55,916 nt of DNA from an uncultured Bacteroidales bacterium (GCA_946405575.1 CAMJHP010000015.1:1-55916), one strand, 5' to 3'. Positions 7,911 to 17,522 are shown, counted from the stretch's first letter. Numbers and translations are program-made. Notes: generated by a model from the letters alone, not told the origin.

Positions 7911-8867
7911 TTGATTTTGTACCAATCGCTCGGTAAATCGGCCTTGAAAGTTTTACTGGGCCTTGTGTTTATCATCTCGGCAGTCCTTAAAGTTTTCGAT
8001 TTGGACCGTTTCGAGATTTACGTATACAGCTACCAAATCTTCAGCCTCAATTTTTCACTTTTGGTTGCTCGTGTAGCCATTATTATAGAGTTGGTTTTGG
8101 GCATTTGCTTGATTGCAAATGTTCTCCACAGACTGATATGGTGGGGCAGTATGGTTATGCTAGGCATCTACACCTTATTATTATTATATGCCCTCTATAT
8201 CGGTCGTACTGACAGCTGCCACTGCTTCGGTGATTTTCTACAACTTGATCCCAAGCAAAGCCTCATTAAGAATACAGTGCTGATGCTGCTTTTTTTGCTG
8301 TTGTATAAGATGGAAAGCTGGAATACACCTTTCCGTTGGCTGATACTGAGTCTGGCTGTGATGGCCTCAAGCATAGGCGTTTTTGTGGCTTCGCCACCCG
8401 ATAATTATACTTCGAATTTTTTGCCCGAACACAATCTTCAGGTAGAATTATTCGATGAAATGCTTGACGAAGCACCACTTGCCAGCTTGAGTTTGCGTGA
8501 GGGCAAACAAATAGTTTGTTTCTTTTCGACAGGTTGTGATTACTGCCAAATGGCGGCGCGCAAGCTTTCGCTGATGCAGCAGTTTTATGGTTTTCCAGAA
8601 GATAGAATAACATATCTTTTCATAGGCAATGAAGAAGGCATCATTAAGTTTTACGTGCAATCTGAATCAGCACAATATCGCGATGTGTTGCACCCCGATG
8701 TGGTGCGCCTGCTAAAAACAGTCAATGGTAATTTGCCCACTATCGTTTTTATGGAAAATGGTGAAGTGGTTTATGAATATGGTTTCCGCAATATGAACGA
8801 GGCAGAGATCAAGGACTATATGTTGTCTGTAAAGCTGTCATATTATGGCAGTCCCACTGGAAATTAA
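7911..8867 (+). CDS. DoxX/MauE-like membrane protein fused to a thioredoxin-like domain
   Basis: 318 aa. Residues 1-150 contain four to five membrane segments with the DoxX/MauE pattern (LGLVFIISAVLKVFDL, LVLGICLIANVLHR, and SCHCFGDFLQ between helices). Residues about 170-315 form a thioredoxin-like domain with a CDYC motif (CFFSTGCDYC) and a cis-Pro region LPTIVF. The architecture is common in Bacteroidota and suggests electron transfer to envelope thiols. The start is non-ATG: the frame opens with TTG at 7911, one base after the preceding stop, with another TTG at 7917. Translation is probably coupled to the lipoprotein gene. Confidence 0.8.
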   Translation: MILYQSLGKSALKVLLGLVFIISAVLKVFDLDRFEIYVYSYQIFSLNFSLLVARVAIIIELVLGICLIANVLHRLIWWGSMVMLGIYTLLLLYALYIGRTDSCHCFGDFLQLDPKQSLIKNTVLMLLFLLLYKMESWNTPFRWLILSLAVMASSIGVFVASPPDNYTSNFLPEHNLQVELFDEMLDEAPLASLSLREGKQIVCFFSTGCDYCQMAARKLSLMQQFYGFPEDRITYLFIGNEEGIIKFYVQSESAQYRDVLHPDVVRLLKTVNGNLPTIVFMENGEVVYEYGFRNMNEAEIKDYMLSVKLSYYGSPTGN

Positions 8868-8886
8868 CGCGGTGTGACAGAATGCA

Positions 8887-10608
8887 TTACGGTCTTCTGA
8901 ATTTGTCGCCTGTCTGCTCGATTACGGCTTTTTTCCACGAATCAGGGTAGCCGGGTTGTTTGGGCTTCACGGGATAGCCATAGCCGTTACGCTTGAATTG
9001 GCCGTTCTCTTCTTGCTTTATATTGCTGTCTAGATACTTCACCAACAGATAGTTGTCTAGTTCCTTCCAAGTGGCCACGGTGTTGTGTCCTGCTTGGTTG
9101 GAGAAGTCGGTGAGGTAGACTATGGCCATTTGTGGGTCTTGTGCAAAGAGGTTCATAGCTTCGTTATCAGCATAATTGACTTGCTCTTGATACCCGTTTT
9201 CTAACTCGTTTTGAACTAGTTGTATGTCGTCGATGACCCTATTATAAAATAGATACTTGAAATGTGCCAGTCGGTTGAAAACCCAGAAAGCGGCATTTTC
9301 ACTGTAGGTTAGCATATCGCCGTTGCCCACACGGTATTCAACGGGCACTTCTGTGATGGAGCAGTAGAAAGGCGTGTATACCGTTGAGTTGGTGTCGTCC
9401 ACGCCGAACCAGATGATGCCTCCGATGGGGTCGGGCAGCCAACTGCGGCTCTGTGCGATGAAGGAGAAACCTGTCTGCACTATCTCGATGCTGCGTTCGT
9501 TGAGGTAAGGCTTGCCGTCATACTCCCAATACAATGGGTTGAAGCGGAAAGGCGATTCGAAGGGTCCTGCGCCCACATCTTTGGTCTTGTCCAATTCAGT
9601 GCCTTGGAAGTGGTCACGCTGGAAAGCCATCATATCGCTGAGGCTGATTTTGCGGTCGGGCTTGACATACAAAGGCATACGGTGGGTCAAATCCTTGCCC
9701 GTGACATAATCCCAGTATTCGCCCATACCGTCACAGACTTTGTTGAACATGGTCCATACACGAAGGTCGCAAACGCGGGCTGCGCTGAAGTCGACTGGTG
9801 CGTATGCTGCTGAGAAATCAAAATCCTTGTCCTTGCCGCTGAAGTATCCCTTGCGGCGGGCGAAGTCGATGATGTCGTGTTTGTAAATAACTTCAACTTG
9901 CTCGTTATAAAGCTTTTTCCAATCTTTGTCAGTGATGGAAGTCTTCCCATTGCGCAAGGGGAATGTAGTGATGCGCGCAGCGTTGGCATGACCGCTCACA
10001 TAACCATCTGGGATGCGGATGGCCACCCATACTGCACCACGGTCAATGTTGATAGTGTCGCCCGTTTGGGTCACCTTCGGTGTGTAGCCTTTTGGCATCA
10101 TTTCCATATACCACACCTCGTTGGCATCGCTGATGCTGAACGACTCGCCGTCAGAACCATAGCCGTATTCCTCCACTAAGTCGGCCATCACTTTGATGGC
10201 TTCGCGGGCGGAGCGGCTGCGTTCCAAGGCGATGAACATCAGGCTGCCGTAGTCGACGATGCCCGTTGGGTCCATCAGTTCCTCTCGGCCTCCGAAAGTG
10301 GTTTCGCCGAGGGCCACTTGAAATTCATTGATGTAGCCCACAACTTGGTAAGTGTGAGGCGGTTGCGGAACACTGCCACGTGGTGCGTTGGTGCCACGGT
10401 CGTAGCATACGCGCATACTGCCCACCGGCCAGTCGGCGGCAGGGGTGAAGTAAAGCTCGCCATAGCGGATATGCGAGTCGGCGCAATAGCTGATAAAATT
10501 GGAGCCATCTATGCTGGCACCTTTGGTAATCAAGAAGTTGGTGCATGCCTCTGCTGTGTTGAAAACGACAAGGAGGGCAATCAAGATAAAGTGTTTGATG
10601 GTTTTCAT
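8887..10608 (-). CDS. C69-family peptidase (secreted dipeptidase)
   Basis: 573 aa. The signal peptide MKTIKHFILIALLVVFNTAEA is cleaved directly before CTNFLITKGAS. The exposed N-terminal cysteine (residue 22) is the nucleophile typical of C69/Ntn-hydrolase dipeptidases. Conserved blocks include DGSNFISYCADSH and a region ending in GDTINIDRGAVWVAIRIPDGYVSGHANAARIT. It is expected to act on short peptides in the periplasm or outside the cell. It is divergent from rarA with overlapping promoters. Confidence 0.88.
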   Translation of the reverse strand: MKTIKHFILIALLVVFNTAEACTNFLITKGASIDGSNFISYCADSHIRYGELYFTPAADWPVGSMRVCYDRGTNAPRGSVPQPPHTYQVVGYINEFQVALGETTFGGREELMDPTGIVDYGSLMFIALERSRSAREAIKVMADLVEEYGYGSDGESFSISDANEVWYMEMMPKGYTPKVTQTGDTINIDRGAVWVAIRIPDGYVSGHANAARITTFPLRNGKTSITDKDWKKLYNEQVEVIYKHDIIDFARRKGYFSGKDKDFDFSAAYAPVDFSAARVCDLRVWTMFNKVCDGMGEYWDYVTGKDLTHRMPLYVKPDRKISLSDMMAFQRDHFQGTELDKTKDVGAGPFESPFRFNPLYWEYDGKPYLNERSIEIVQTGFSFIAQSRSWLPDPIGGIIWFGVDDTNSTVYTPFYCSITEVPVEYRVGNGDMLTYSENAAFWVFNRLAHFKYLFYNRVIDDIQLVQNELENGYQEQVNYADNEAMNLFAQDPQMAIVYLTDFSNQAGHNTVATWKELDNYLLVKYLDSNIKQEENGQFKRNGYGYPVKPKQPGYPDSWKKAVIEQTGDKFRRP

Positions 10609-10627
10609 AAGGAATGTAACATTTGGC

Positions 10628-10657
10628 GCAAAAGTAAGAAAAAAATGCTATTTTTGC
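10628..10657. promoter_or_regulatory. Divergent promoter pair, C69 peptidase / rarA
   Basis: Minus strand TACTTTTGC (10628-10636) for the peptidase and plus strand TATTTTTGC (10649-10657) for rarA are only 12 bp apart. Polymerases would compete for this short region. Confidence 0.65.
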
Positions 10658-10672
10658 GCAAAAATAATCTCA

Positions 10673-11956
10673 ATGCAATCCACCATCCCATTAGCGGAAC
10701 GCCTGCGCCCCTCTACCCTTGACGACTACATCGGGCAAAAGCATATCATTGGCGAACATGCCGTGTTACGCCGTGCCATTGAGACGGGCCGTGTGCCTTC
10801 AATGATTTTCTGGGGGCCGCCTGGCGTGGGCAAGACCACATTGGCCTTTATCATCTCCAAGCAGGTGAAGCGGCAGTTTTTCCAATTGAGTGCGGTCAGC
10901 AGTGGTGTGAAGGAAGTTCGCGAAGTCATCGATCGTGCCCGGATGTTCCCTGAAGCACCTATTTTATTTATAGACGAAATCCATCGGTTCAGCAAGTCGC
11001 AGCAGGACTCATTGCTCGGTGCCGTGGAGCGTGGCTTGGTCACATTGATTGGTGCCACGACTGAGAATCCTTCGTTTGAGGTCATTTCGCCTTTGTTGTC
11101 GCGCTGTCAGGTGTATGTGCTCAAGTCGTTGGAGAAGGAAGACTTGGAAATCCTTTTGGCGAAGGCCGTGAAAACGTTGGAGTGTGACTTCGGCAAGAAA
11201 ATCACGGTCAAGGAGCCTGAGGCGTTGATGCAAATCAGTGGAGGAGACGGGCGTAAATTATTGAACGCCATAGAATTGGTTGTCACTTCACTGAACGATT
11301 TGGACGAAGCCGCTGAGGAGTTGGTTGTCACCAACGACTTTACTACTGACTGCATCCAGAGCAACCTTGTGAAATACGACAAACAGGGCGAGATGCATTA
11401 CGACATCATTTCAGCCTTCATCAAGAGTATGCGCGGTAGCGACCCTAATGCGGCCTTGTATTACCTCGCCCGTATGATTGAGGCAGGGGAGGACCCACTT
11501 TTCATTGCCCGTCGTATGCTGATTCTCTCTTCAGAGGACATCGGCAATGCCAATCCCAACGCATTGCTGTTGGCCAATGCATGTTTTGATGCAGTGAATA
11601 AAATCGGCTGGCCGGAGAGCCGCATCATCTTGGCGCAAACAGTCACCTATTTGGCCTCATCACCCAAGAGCAACGCTGCCGTGTCTGCTATCGACAAGGC
11701 TCAGGCCCTCGTGCGCGAAACTGGCGATTTGTCTGTGCCTTTGCACCTCCGCAATGCCCCAACGAAATTGATGAAAGACCTTGGCTATGCTGACGGTTAC
11801 AAGTACGCCCATGCCTATCAAGGCAATTTTGTTGAACAGGAATTTCTCCCTGCCGAGATTTCTGGCACGGTTTTGTATGAGCCACAAGATAACCCACGCG
11901 AACGTGAACTGCGTAAAAACCTGCGTGAAAAGTGGAAGGAGAAGTATGGGTATTAG
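10673..11956 (+). CDS. rarA: Replication-associated recombination protein A (RarA/MgsA)
   Basis: 427 aa, AAA+ ATPase of the clamp-loader clade that acts at stalled forks and gaps. It begins MQSTIPLAERLRPSTLDDYIGQ. Walker A is GPPGVGKTT, Walker B is ILFIDEIHRF, sensor 1 is IGATTENPSFE, and the C-terminal tetramerisation domain contains DPNAALYYLARMIEAGEDP. The open frame extends to 10499, but the promoter at 10649-10657 places the start at ATG 10673. Length is normal for the family. Confidence 0.94.
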   Translation: MQSTIPLAERLRPSTLDDYIGQKHIIGEHAVLRRAIETGRVPSMIFWGPPGVGKTTLAFIISKQVKRQFFQLSAVSSGVKEVREVIDRARMFPEAPILFIDEIHRFSKSQQDSLLGAVERGLVTLIGATTENPSFEVISPLLSRCQVYVLKSLEKEDLEILLAKAVKTLECDFGKKITVKEPEALMQISGGDGRKLLNAIELVVTSLNDLDEAAEELVVTNDFTTDCIQSNLVKYDKQGEMHYDIISAFIKSMRGSDPNAALYYLARMIEAGEDPLFIARRMLILSSEDIGNANPNALLLANACFDAVNKIGWPESRIILAQTVTYLASSPKSNAAVSAIDKAQALVRETGDLSVPLHLRNAPTKLMKDLGYADGYKYAHAYQGNFVEQEFLPAEISGTVLYEPQDNPRERELRKNLREKWKEKYGY

Positions 11957-11976
11957 TTTTGGGTTTAGAATTGGAG

Positions 11977-11997
11977 GGCTGTCACACCGTGGCAGCC
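11977..11997. repeat. Short REP-like hairpin
   Basis: GGCTGTCAC and GTGGCAGCC form a 9-bp stem with one wobble around an ACC loop. It shares its core with the larger hairpin at 262-326; CTGTCACACCG recurs in inverted form near 8872-8882. It lies between rarA and the EcsC-like gene and has no T run, so it is not an ordinary terminator. Confidence 0.6.
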
Positions 11998-12020
11998 ACA
12001 ACCTGTAAAAACAAAAAACA

Positions 12021-12773
12021 ATGAGTGAAGCAACCAAGGAAAAAAACACCCAGAGCCTAACTCTGTGGAACAAGGTGCTGGCCACCAGCGTGAAGATGCC
12101 TTTTGTGAAGGTTGACCGCGACGAGTTTTTGACGAAAGAACTGTCGAAGTTCTGCACCCCGATGGAGGTGATGACTGCATTGGACGACAGCCCGTTGAGG
12201 GTGTTGAGCAAGAAAGAAATTGACAAATTGGCCAACCAATGCATCAGTTATCATCTGACTATGGTTTGTGGCACATCAGCCTTGATGGGTTTGCCTGGTG
12301 GATGGTGGATGGCGGGCACCATCCCGACCGACCTTACGCAGTTTTATGGTCACATCCTTGCTCTAATGCAAAAAATGATTTATCTATACGGTTGGCCTTC
12401 CTTGACCAACGTCAACAACCAATTGGACGATGAGTCACTCAACATAATGACCTTGTTTGTGGGTGCTATGATGGGTAATAAATTGGCCATAGAGGCCTTG
12501 AGCAAGGTCGTTGGGCAGGTTTCAAGAAGTGCGGGAATAAAATTCTCTGAGACCATAATGGCACAATATGCAATAAAAATTGCGCAATGGATAGGCATCA
12601 ATATGACCAAAGAGGGATTTGCCAAAGGTGTGGGCAAAGTACTCCCGTTGGTGGGCGCCCCCATTTCAGCAACAATTACATACTACACATTCCGCCCTAT
12701 GGCACGTCGGCTCAAAAAGCATCTTGACGAACTATATGATATGCGGCACTACGATTTGCACCGCGTTGAATAG
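12021..12773 (+). CDS. EcsC-like protein
   Basis: 250 aa. A central region with TSALMGLPGGWWMAGTIPTDLTQF, helical segments IMTLFVGAMMGNKLAIEAL, and a glycine-rich hydrophobic stretch GVGKVLPLVGAPISATITYYTF fit the EcsC family. No signal peptide is seen. EcsC proteins are poorly characterised; the name comes from the Bacillus ecs operon, where the gene accompanies an ABC exporter. Here there is no exporter. It could be co-transcribed with rarA across the 64-nt gap. Confidence 0.6.
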   Translation: MSEATKEKNTQSLTLWNKVLATSVKMPFVKVDRDEFLTKELSKFCTPMEVMTALDDSPLRVLSKKEIDKLANQCISYHLTMVCGTSALMGLPGGWWMAGTIPTDLTQFYGHILALMQKMIYLYGWPSLTNVNNQLDDESLNIMTLFVGAMMGNKLAIEALSKVVGQVSRSAGIKFSETIMAQYAIKIAQWIGINMTKEGFAKGVGKVLPLVGAPISATITYYTFRPMARRLKKHLDELYDMRHYDLHRVE

Positions 12774-12778
12774 TTGGA

Positions 12779-12817
12779 AAATGCCCATAGCATTCCCTGG
12801 ATCTGCTATGGGCATTT
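12779..12817. terminator. Bidirectional terminator
   Basis: AAATGCCCATAGCA and TGCTATGGGCATTT form a perfect 14-bp stem around an 11-nt loop between convergent genes. Confidence 0.88.
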
Positions 12818-12822
12818 AAGGG

Positions 12823-13062
12823 TTAATGTTTGAACTCACGTAAGAACATATCGTGCAGTTCAATGTCAGAGGTCTGTAGTATAGCCTTGTAATTCAGCTT
12901 TTTCACATTCATAAGCCAATCAATGTATTCGTCTACGAATTCTTTGATTTCCGATTGGTTCATTTTGATATAAATCAGGTTCAGTTTGGCCTTGGCCTCG
13001 GTTTCGTTAAGACCATCATTGGCAATGATTAATCCAGTGAGTTTGTCCATCGCTTTTTCCAT
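12823..13062 (-). CDS. Small hypothetical protein (79 aa)
   Basis: Starts MEKAMDKLTGLIIANDG and is predicted mostly helical, with acidic and lysine-rich surfaces (EFVDEYIDWLMNVKKLNYKAIL). No signal peptide or known motif is seen. It is supported as a real gene by a TATATTTGC promoter box on the minus strand (13093-13101) and the shared bidirectional terminator. I do not recognise the family. Confidence 0.6.
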   Translation of the reverse strand: MEKAMDKLTGLIIANDGLNETEAKAKLNLIYIKMNQSEIKEFVDEYIDWLMNVKKLNYKAILQTSDIELHDMFLREFKH

Positions 13063-13267
13063 TGTATTGGGTTTTTTGTTGTTTTTGAGTTTGCAAATAT
13101 AAGGAGAAAAAACGCTTTTGTCAAGAATTAGGGTGAAAAAATATATTTTTCAATTTTGTAAGTTGGAAAATTGTCCTAAAAGGATAATGGTTTTGGAATA
13201 TTTTTCTAATGGGATAGAAATGTGCTTTTTTTTTGAAAAAAAATGCTTGCGTTTTTGAAAAAAATAG

Positions 13268-13395
13268 TATTTTTGCAGCGGTTCTTATCATAAAGACCTG
13301 TGGCTGTGAAAGCAGCTACAAGTAAAAGGTTTCATAAATTTTGGTTTTTGGTTCTTGAAAATCCTGGCTTTTTTATGCTGGGATTTTCTTGTTTT
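13268..13395 (+). ncRNA. Candidate small RNA
   Basis: This intergenic region of about 340 bp (13063-13401) has a perfect TATTTTTGC promoter box on the plus strand at 13268-13276. The expected transcript starts near 13283. It contains a hairpin GTGGCTG/CAGCTAC (13300-13319) enclosed by ACCT/AGGT, and ends in a rho-independent-type stem GAAAATCCTGGC / GCTGGGATTTTC (13357-13388) followed by TTGTTTT. No open reading frame fits. It ends just before the stop of the convergent T9SS gene, so the hairpin could also serve that gene. Confidence 0.5.
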
Positions 13396-13401
13396 GGCAG
13401 A

Positions 13402-14736
13402 TTAATCCAGCACGACTTTTATGGTAGAACATCCTGTCTTGACAACATAAAGCCCAGGTCTCAGGCTGATGCGGCAGCTGGTTGTTTGGCTTTCAAAGGC
13501 CACGTTGCGGCCAAGTAAGTCATATACGACAACGTCAATTGGAATCTGGCTTTCCACAGCGAGGGTCCCATTGAGAGTATACACTTTCGACGAGCTAATA
13601 TTCTCTTCGATGTTATGCATATCGGAGTAATACAAGGTAAACTGTGTGTCAGTCGTCGATGAGACCACCTTAGCATCAAGCCATCGGTGAGTGATGGGAA
13701 GTGTTTCGCCTAGGTCGCTTTTGAAATACTCTGAATTCAAATTCCAATATGCTTCGCCCCCCATCATTTCAGAGGCCGTTTTCTCGGTGTCGAAGTGGTT
13801 GGTATACTCATCGCGGACAATCCATTCCGATTCATTGTAGACGCTCGTTGTCTTTGAAACCAATTCGCCATTCGAATTGTAATGGAAGTCGGTTTTACCA
13901 TCGAACGACATTTCCCCGCCGCCCCAACCGGCAGAGTAAGAGGTTTGGCTAATGACGTGGTCACTGTCATATTCAAACGTGGTTTTGCCACGGAGTATCC
14001 AACCATTGCCGCCCCACATCGTTCTCATATAAATCAAGCGCTCAATACAATAGCCATTTTCGTAGCGTAACGAATCCTTGGAGTTGAGACGCCATTGTCC
14101 ATTGCGAATAGTGGAGTAGGTCTCCGAGGTTAATTGTCCCTCATTGTTGTAGACATATTCGTATTTGCTGTTGTCTTTCCACTCCCCATTGTCAAACCTG
14201 CAGATTTTCAGTTCGGTGATGTTCTCGCCTTCGTAGGTGTACACCATTCTGGATTCGTTATGCCATATTGTGTCAAAGCGTGCAGTGACGATGGAATCGA
14301 TCAGGCCAATCGTGTTGTAATAGTTGTTTTGGCTGTAATAAGGGTTCCAGCCTCCAGAATCCCATTTGTAATGCAGTTCTTGGGTGCAGTTGCCGTTTTC
14401 GCCATAGCTGAATTCGGTTTTGTTGGAAGGCAGCCATTGGTTGTTTTCCAGCAAGGAATAGGTCTCAGTGTTCCAGAGACCTTCGTCGGTGTAGGTGTAT
14501 TCACTTTTCCATTGGGTCCAATCGAAGTCGTCACTGCCAACAACGCTGTCAAGACGGGCGGTGAAATTGCTGGCAAAGCGATATGTCTTATTGGGGTTGC
14601 CTATGCTTTCGGGATGTTCTGCTTCATAGAGGCATTTCTCCAATGTGTTGCGGAAAAACTTGGGACAGTCTTTTTGTTGTGCCTTTATGGAAAATACGAT
14701 GCAGAGGAGTGCTATAATGGTGATAGTTTTTTTCAT
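13402..14736 (-). CDS. Secreted YD-repeat-like protein with T9SS C-terminal domain
   Basis: 444 aa. The signal peptide MKKTITIIALLCIVFSIKAQ is followed by a series of tyrosine-rich beta repeats (KTEFSYGENGNCTQ, RMVYTYEGENITEL, KYEYVYNNEGQLTSE, KTTFEYDSDHVISQ, KTDFHYNSNGELVSK), each about 45-50 residues and resembling YD/RHS-type or DUF4595 repeats. The last 75 residues resemble a type A T9SS sorting domain (VVVYDLLGRNVAFES... ISLRPGLYVVKTG). It is therefore expected to be exported and attached to the cell surface. The C10 protease lies just upstream, so the two probably form one transcript. Confidence 0.72.
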   Translation of the reverse strand: MKKTITIIALLCIVFSIKAQQKDCPKFFRNTLEKCLYEAEHPESIGNPNKTYRFASNFTARLDSVVGSDDFDWTQWKSEYTYTDEGLWNTETYSLLENNQWLPSNKTEFSYGENGNCTQELHYKWDSGGWNPYYSQNNYYNTIGLIDSIVTARFDTIWHNESRMVYTYEGENITELKICRFDNGEWKDNSKYEYVYNNEGQLTSETYSTIRNGQWRLNSKDSLRYENGYCIERLIYMRTMWGGNGWILRGKTTFEYDSDHVISQTSYSAGWGGGEMSFDGKTDFHYNSNGELVSKTTSVYNESEWIVRDEYTNHFDTEKTASEMMGGEAYWNLNSEYFKSDLGETLPITHRWLDAKVVSSTTDTQFTLYYSDMHNIEENISSSKVYTLNGTLAVESQIPIDVVVYDLLGRNVAFESQTTSCRISLRPGLYVVKTGCSTIKVVLD

Positions 14737-14744
14737 GACGCAAA

Positions 14745-17522
14745 TTATTTAAGGATGAGTTTTTGGATGCTGTTGCCCAAGGAAGTGTCGGCTTTAACCA
14801 AATAGAGGCCTTTTTGCAGGCCCGAGAGGTCGAGGTTGCAAACCCCATTGGTGGCGACTGCCTTTAGTATTTCTTGTCCTAGCGCATTGTATAGGATCAC
14901 ACTGCTCAATCCAGGGGCAGTCACTATGGCGGTTTCGTTGGCAGGATTGGGGAACACTTCCAAGGTGTTTTCAGAGATGTTTTCGATGCCGTAGTTGCCG
15001 TAATACACCTTGTTGGAAGGACTTGACTCAACTTCGCCTTGCTTGCCTGTGATGTAGTATAGGGCACCTCCGCTTTCGTTATCCAAGTTAACCGTGTAGT
15101 TCGTCTCTACTATATTAGAGGCGATTACCTCGCCATTGCAATAAACATTGTAGGAGTCGGCTGCGTAGGCTGGTTGCCATTCCAACAATAGCTTGTTATC
15201 GATGTTGTAGCTGGATTTAAGGTGCATCGGGATCATGGTTCTGTTGATTTCAAGCTCATACCATTCGGGGTGGTTGAGTACGGTGGCGAAAGCAGATTCG
15301 CATTGCGTGTTTTGGTAGATGGCTTTAACCTTATAGTAATAGATGTTTCCGAACAGGTTGTTTGCTGATTCTGTAAAATTATTGGCTGTCAATGATTTGG
15401 CTATTTTGTATTCGCCACCAAGTTCTTTCCTGAATAATCTATATCCCGTGATGCCTTCTCCTTCGGCGGCATCCCACGAGAATTTGAACCTACCGTTTTC
15501 AAGTCGCTCGTAGGTGAAGTTCTTCGGAGCTAAACATTCGCTCTCTGCAACAGCGCAGACTGTTTCCGTAGCATCCGACTCACCCGTTTCAGTGAAGATT
15601 GTGAGGTGGTAGCAATGGCCTTCGTAGGAGGCGTTCTTGTCGATATAAGTGTTGCCATCGGAGACCATTGTATACATGAGGCCGTCACGATAGATGTTGT
15701 AGCCGTAACTTGGTTGTGCGACGCCAGTCCAAGTGAGTATGACATCTTGTCCGTCAACCTCGGCAGTGAGGTCAGTGGGGAGGTTGACAATTTCACTGGT
15801 TTCTCCACAGGCATTGTTGGCGATGAAGAAAGTGCCAACGGGCATATCGGATGACGAACCTTCATACGTGAATATGACGTTGTCTTCGTTGTCCTTGATG
15901 ACAAAGCTGAGGTCGATGGGCTGAGTAGGTTTCGACCAAACGAACCTGATACGTCCCATAGCCATTTCGACATCATATGTGATTTGTTCTCCACGTTCTG
16001 GAGCTATTTTAGCGAACATAATGCCAGCTGAATTGTACATTGTCAGAGCACCATCGCTCCACCCTTCGCCTTGGCTTGTGGTGGTGACGGTCCAAGGACA
16101 AGTGGGGCCGAGGTTGACCTCCTCGAAATAGATTTTTTTGCCGTTGTTGCCTCTGTAAACAGGGAAAATGGTATAGTCGACCATGATGGGGGCACCAACG
16201 GGGTCGACATAAGTCATAGTTTCGCCAGGGACAAGGTTTTCAAACACCTTGACGATGGTCTCATCACGCATAATGACGACTTGGCTGATGGTGTCAATGA
16301 TGTCTCCATTAAGGGTAAGGGTAGGGTTGGTCCAGTTCAACGTGGCTGTGAAGTCATCGTCACCGTTGGGGATGGCTGTGAAGTTGGTGACAGGTTTGGG
16401 AGTGTTGTCGAAAACCTCGGCAGGCACGTAGTTGAATATGGCATCCGCGCCGCTGTTATAGTCGATTTCGTCGACCACAAACCAGCCGTCGCTGCTACCG
16501 CCCCAACCCCAGTTGAAGTGGAATAGGTCGTTGTCGTCGTAGCCGTCGCAAACGAAAGCATGGCCGGCACTGGAGCTGTTGCCAGAATAATAGACGGGCC
16601 AGCCTTGATCGAAGGTGTCTTTCAACATAGCCTGCCATTCTTCCAACGAGTAGTTGTCGCGCTTACGGAGACGGGCTTTGTTGGAATAGCCGAAATACAT
16701 CAGCACGGCATCGGGCACGTCTTCGGAATAGGCGCCGCTGCCCGAGGCTGAATACATCATATCGACAGCGACACCGCAGTGGTACATAAAATAAGCAACA
16801 GCATTGATTTGCTCTTCAGGGGAAGAGTTGTTGATGTATAGGGGCATGTTATCCCAATCGTATGTTGTTTCACCGAAATTGGCCGTCAAGGTTTCACCTT
16901 CATAATTGTAGGAGTGGCTTCCCGAACCTTGAATAGGATGGTTCCAGAATCTCATCACTTGCGACATGGCCGTGGCCACACAGCCGGCATAGGCCTTTCC
17001 TCCAGGTCCACCAGAAGCGTGAGGGCAGAAGTAGTTGTAGGGGTCGCTTTGGTTCCAACGGGTTTCCACGAGATAAGTGGCCTTTTTCCCACGGTTGCGC
17101 GAAGGTAGTTGCCCACTTTCCTTGAGCATATCCCATTCCATAGCGACTTCTGCGCTTTGGGCAGTCCTGTGGGTTTGACTGCGTCCTTCGGCGATGGAGT
17201 TAAGGTAGTAGGTCAGCTCGGGCGACATATTCTCGGTTTCAAAAACGCCTTCGTCGGAATAACCGACGATAGGACGATAGCAGTCATCGGCGGAAAGGAT
17301 GACAAACCCCGTGTCTTTGAAGTTGAAAACATAGAACGAGGTCTCGCCCCGTGACGTCGTGCCTGTGTAAACAAGCTGTAGGTCGGTGAGTTGGCAGGCT
17401 TGGCTGAGGTTGGCGTTTACGAAGGCCAAGCCCAAGCCTTTTGCCCTGTCGACCCCGATGGGATGCGCATAGATGCCTATGCTACAGAGCAATACGAAAA
17501 AGAGAATAAAAGCTTTCTTCAT
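14745..17522 (-). CDS. C10-family (streptopain-like) cysteine protease with T9SS sorting domain
   Basis: About 925 aa. The signal peptide MKKAFILFFVLLCSIGIYA is followed by a Spi/C10 pro-domain (FVILSADDCYRPIVGYSDEG). The catalytic domain has the nucleophile in YAGCVATAMSQVMRFW and the histidine in GHAFVCDGYDDNDLFHFNWGWGG. C-terminal fibronectin III-like domains follow, then a T9SS type A domain (EVFPNPANETAIV... GLQKGLYLVKADT). Related secreted proteases include interpain A and PrtT. Start choice: the minus-strand -7 box at 17553-17561 would start RNA downstream of the first in-frame ATG (17549), so the ATG at 17522, directly before the signal peptide, is preferred. Confidence 0.9.
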   Translation of the reverse strand: MKKAFILFFVLLCSIGIYAHPIGVDRAKGLGLAFVNANLSQACQLTDLQLVYTGTTSRGETSFYVFNFKDTGFVILSADDCYRPIVGYSDEGVFETENMSPELTYYLNSIAEGRSQTHRTAQSAEVAMEWDMLKESGQLPSRNRGKKATYLVETRWNQSDPYNYFCPHASGGPGGKAYAGCVATAMSQVMRFWNHPIQGSGSHSYNYEGETLTANFGETTYDWDNMPLYINNSSPEEQINAVAYFMYHCGVAVDMMYSASGSGAYSEDVPDAVLMYFGYSNKARLRKRDNYSLEEWQAMLKDTFDQGWPVYYSGNSSSAGHAFVCDGYDDNDLFHFNWGWGGSSDGWFVVDEIDYNSGADAIFNYVPAEVFDNTPKPVTNFTAIPNGDDDFTATLNWTNPTLTLNGDIIDTISQVVIMRDETIVKVFENLVPGETMTYVDPVGAPIMVDYTIFPVYRGNNGKKIYFEEVNLGPTCPWTVTTTSQGEGWSDGALTMYNSAGIMFAKIAPERGEQITYDVEMAMGRIRFVWSKPTQPIDLSFVIKDNEDNVIFTYEGSSSDMPVGTFFIANNACGETSEIVNLPTDLTAEVDGQDVILTWTGVAQPSYGYNIYRDGLMYTMVSDGNTYIDKNASYEGHCYHLTIFTETGESDATETVCAVAESECLAPKNFTYERLENGRFKFSWDAAEGEGITGYRLFRKELGGEYKIAKSLTANNFTESANNLFGNIYYYKVKAIYQNTQCESAFATVLNHPEWYELEINRTMIPMHLKSSYNIDNKLLLEWQPAYAADSYNVYCNGEVIASNIVETNYTVNLDNESGGALYYITGKQGEVESSPSNKVYYGNYGIENISENTLEVFPNPANETAIVTAPGLSSVILYNALGQEILKAVATNGVCNLDLSGLQKGLYLVKADTSLGNSIQKLILK

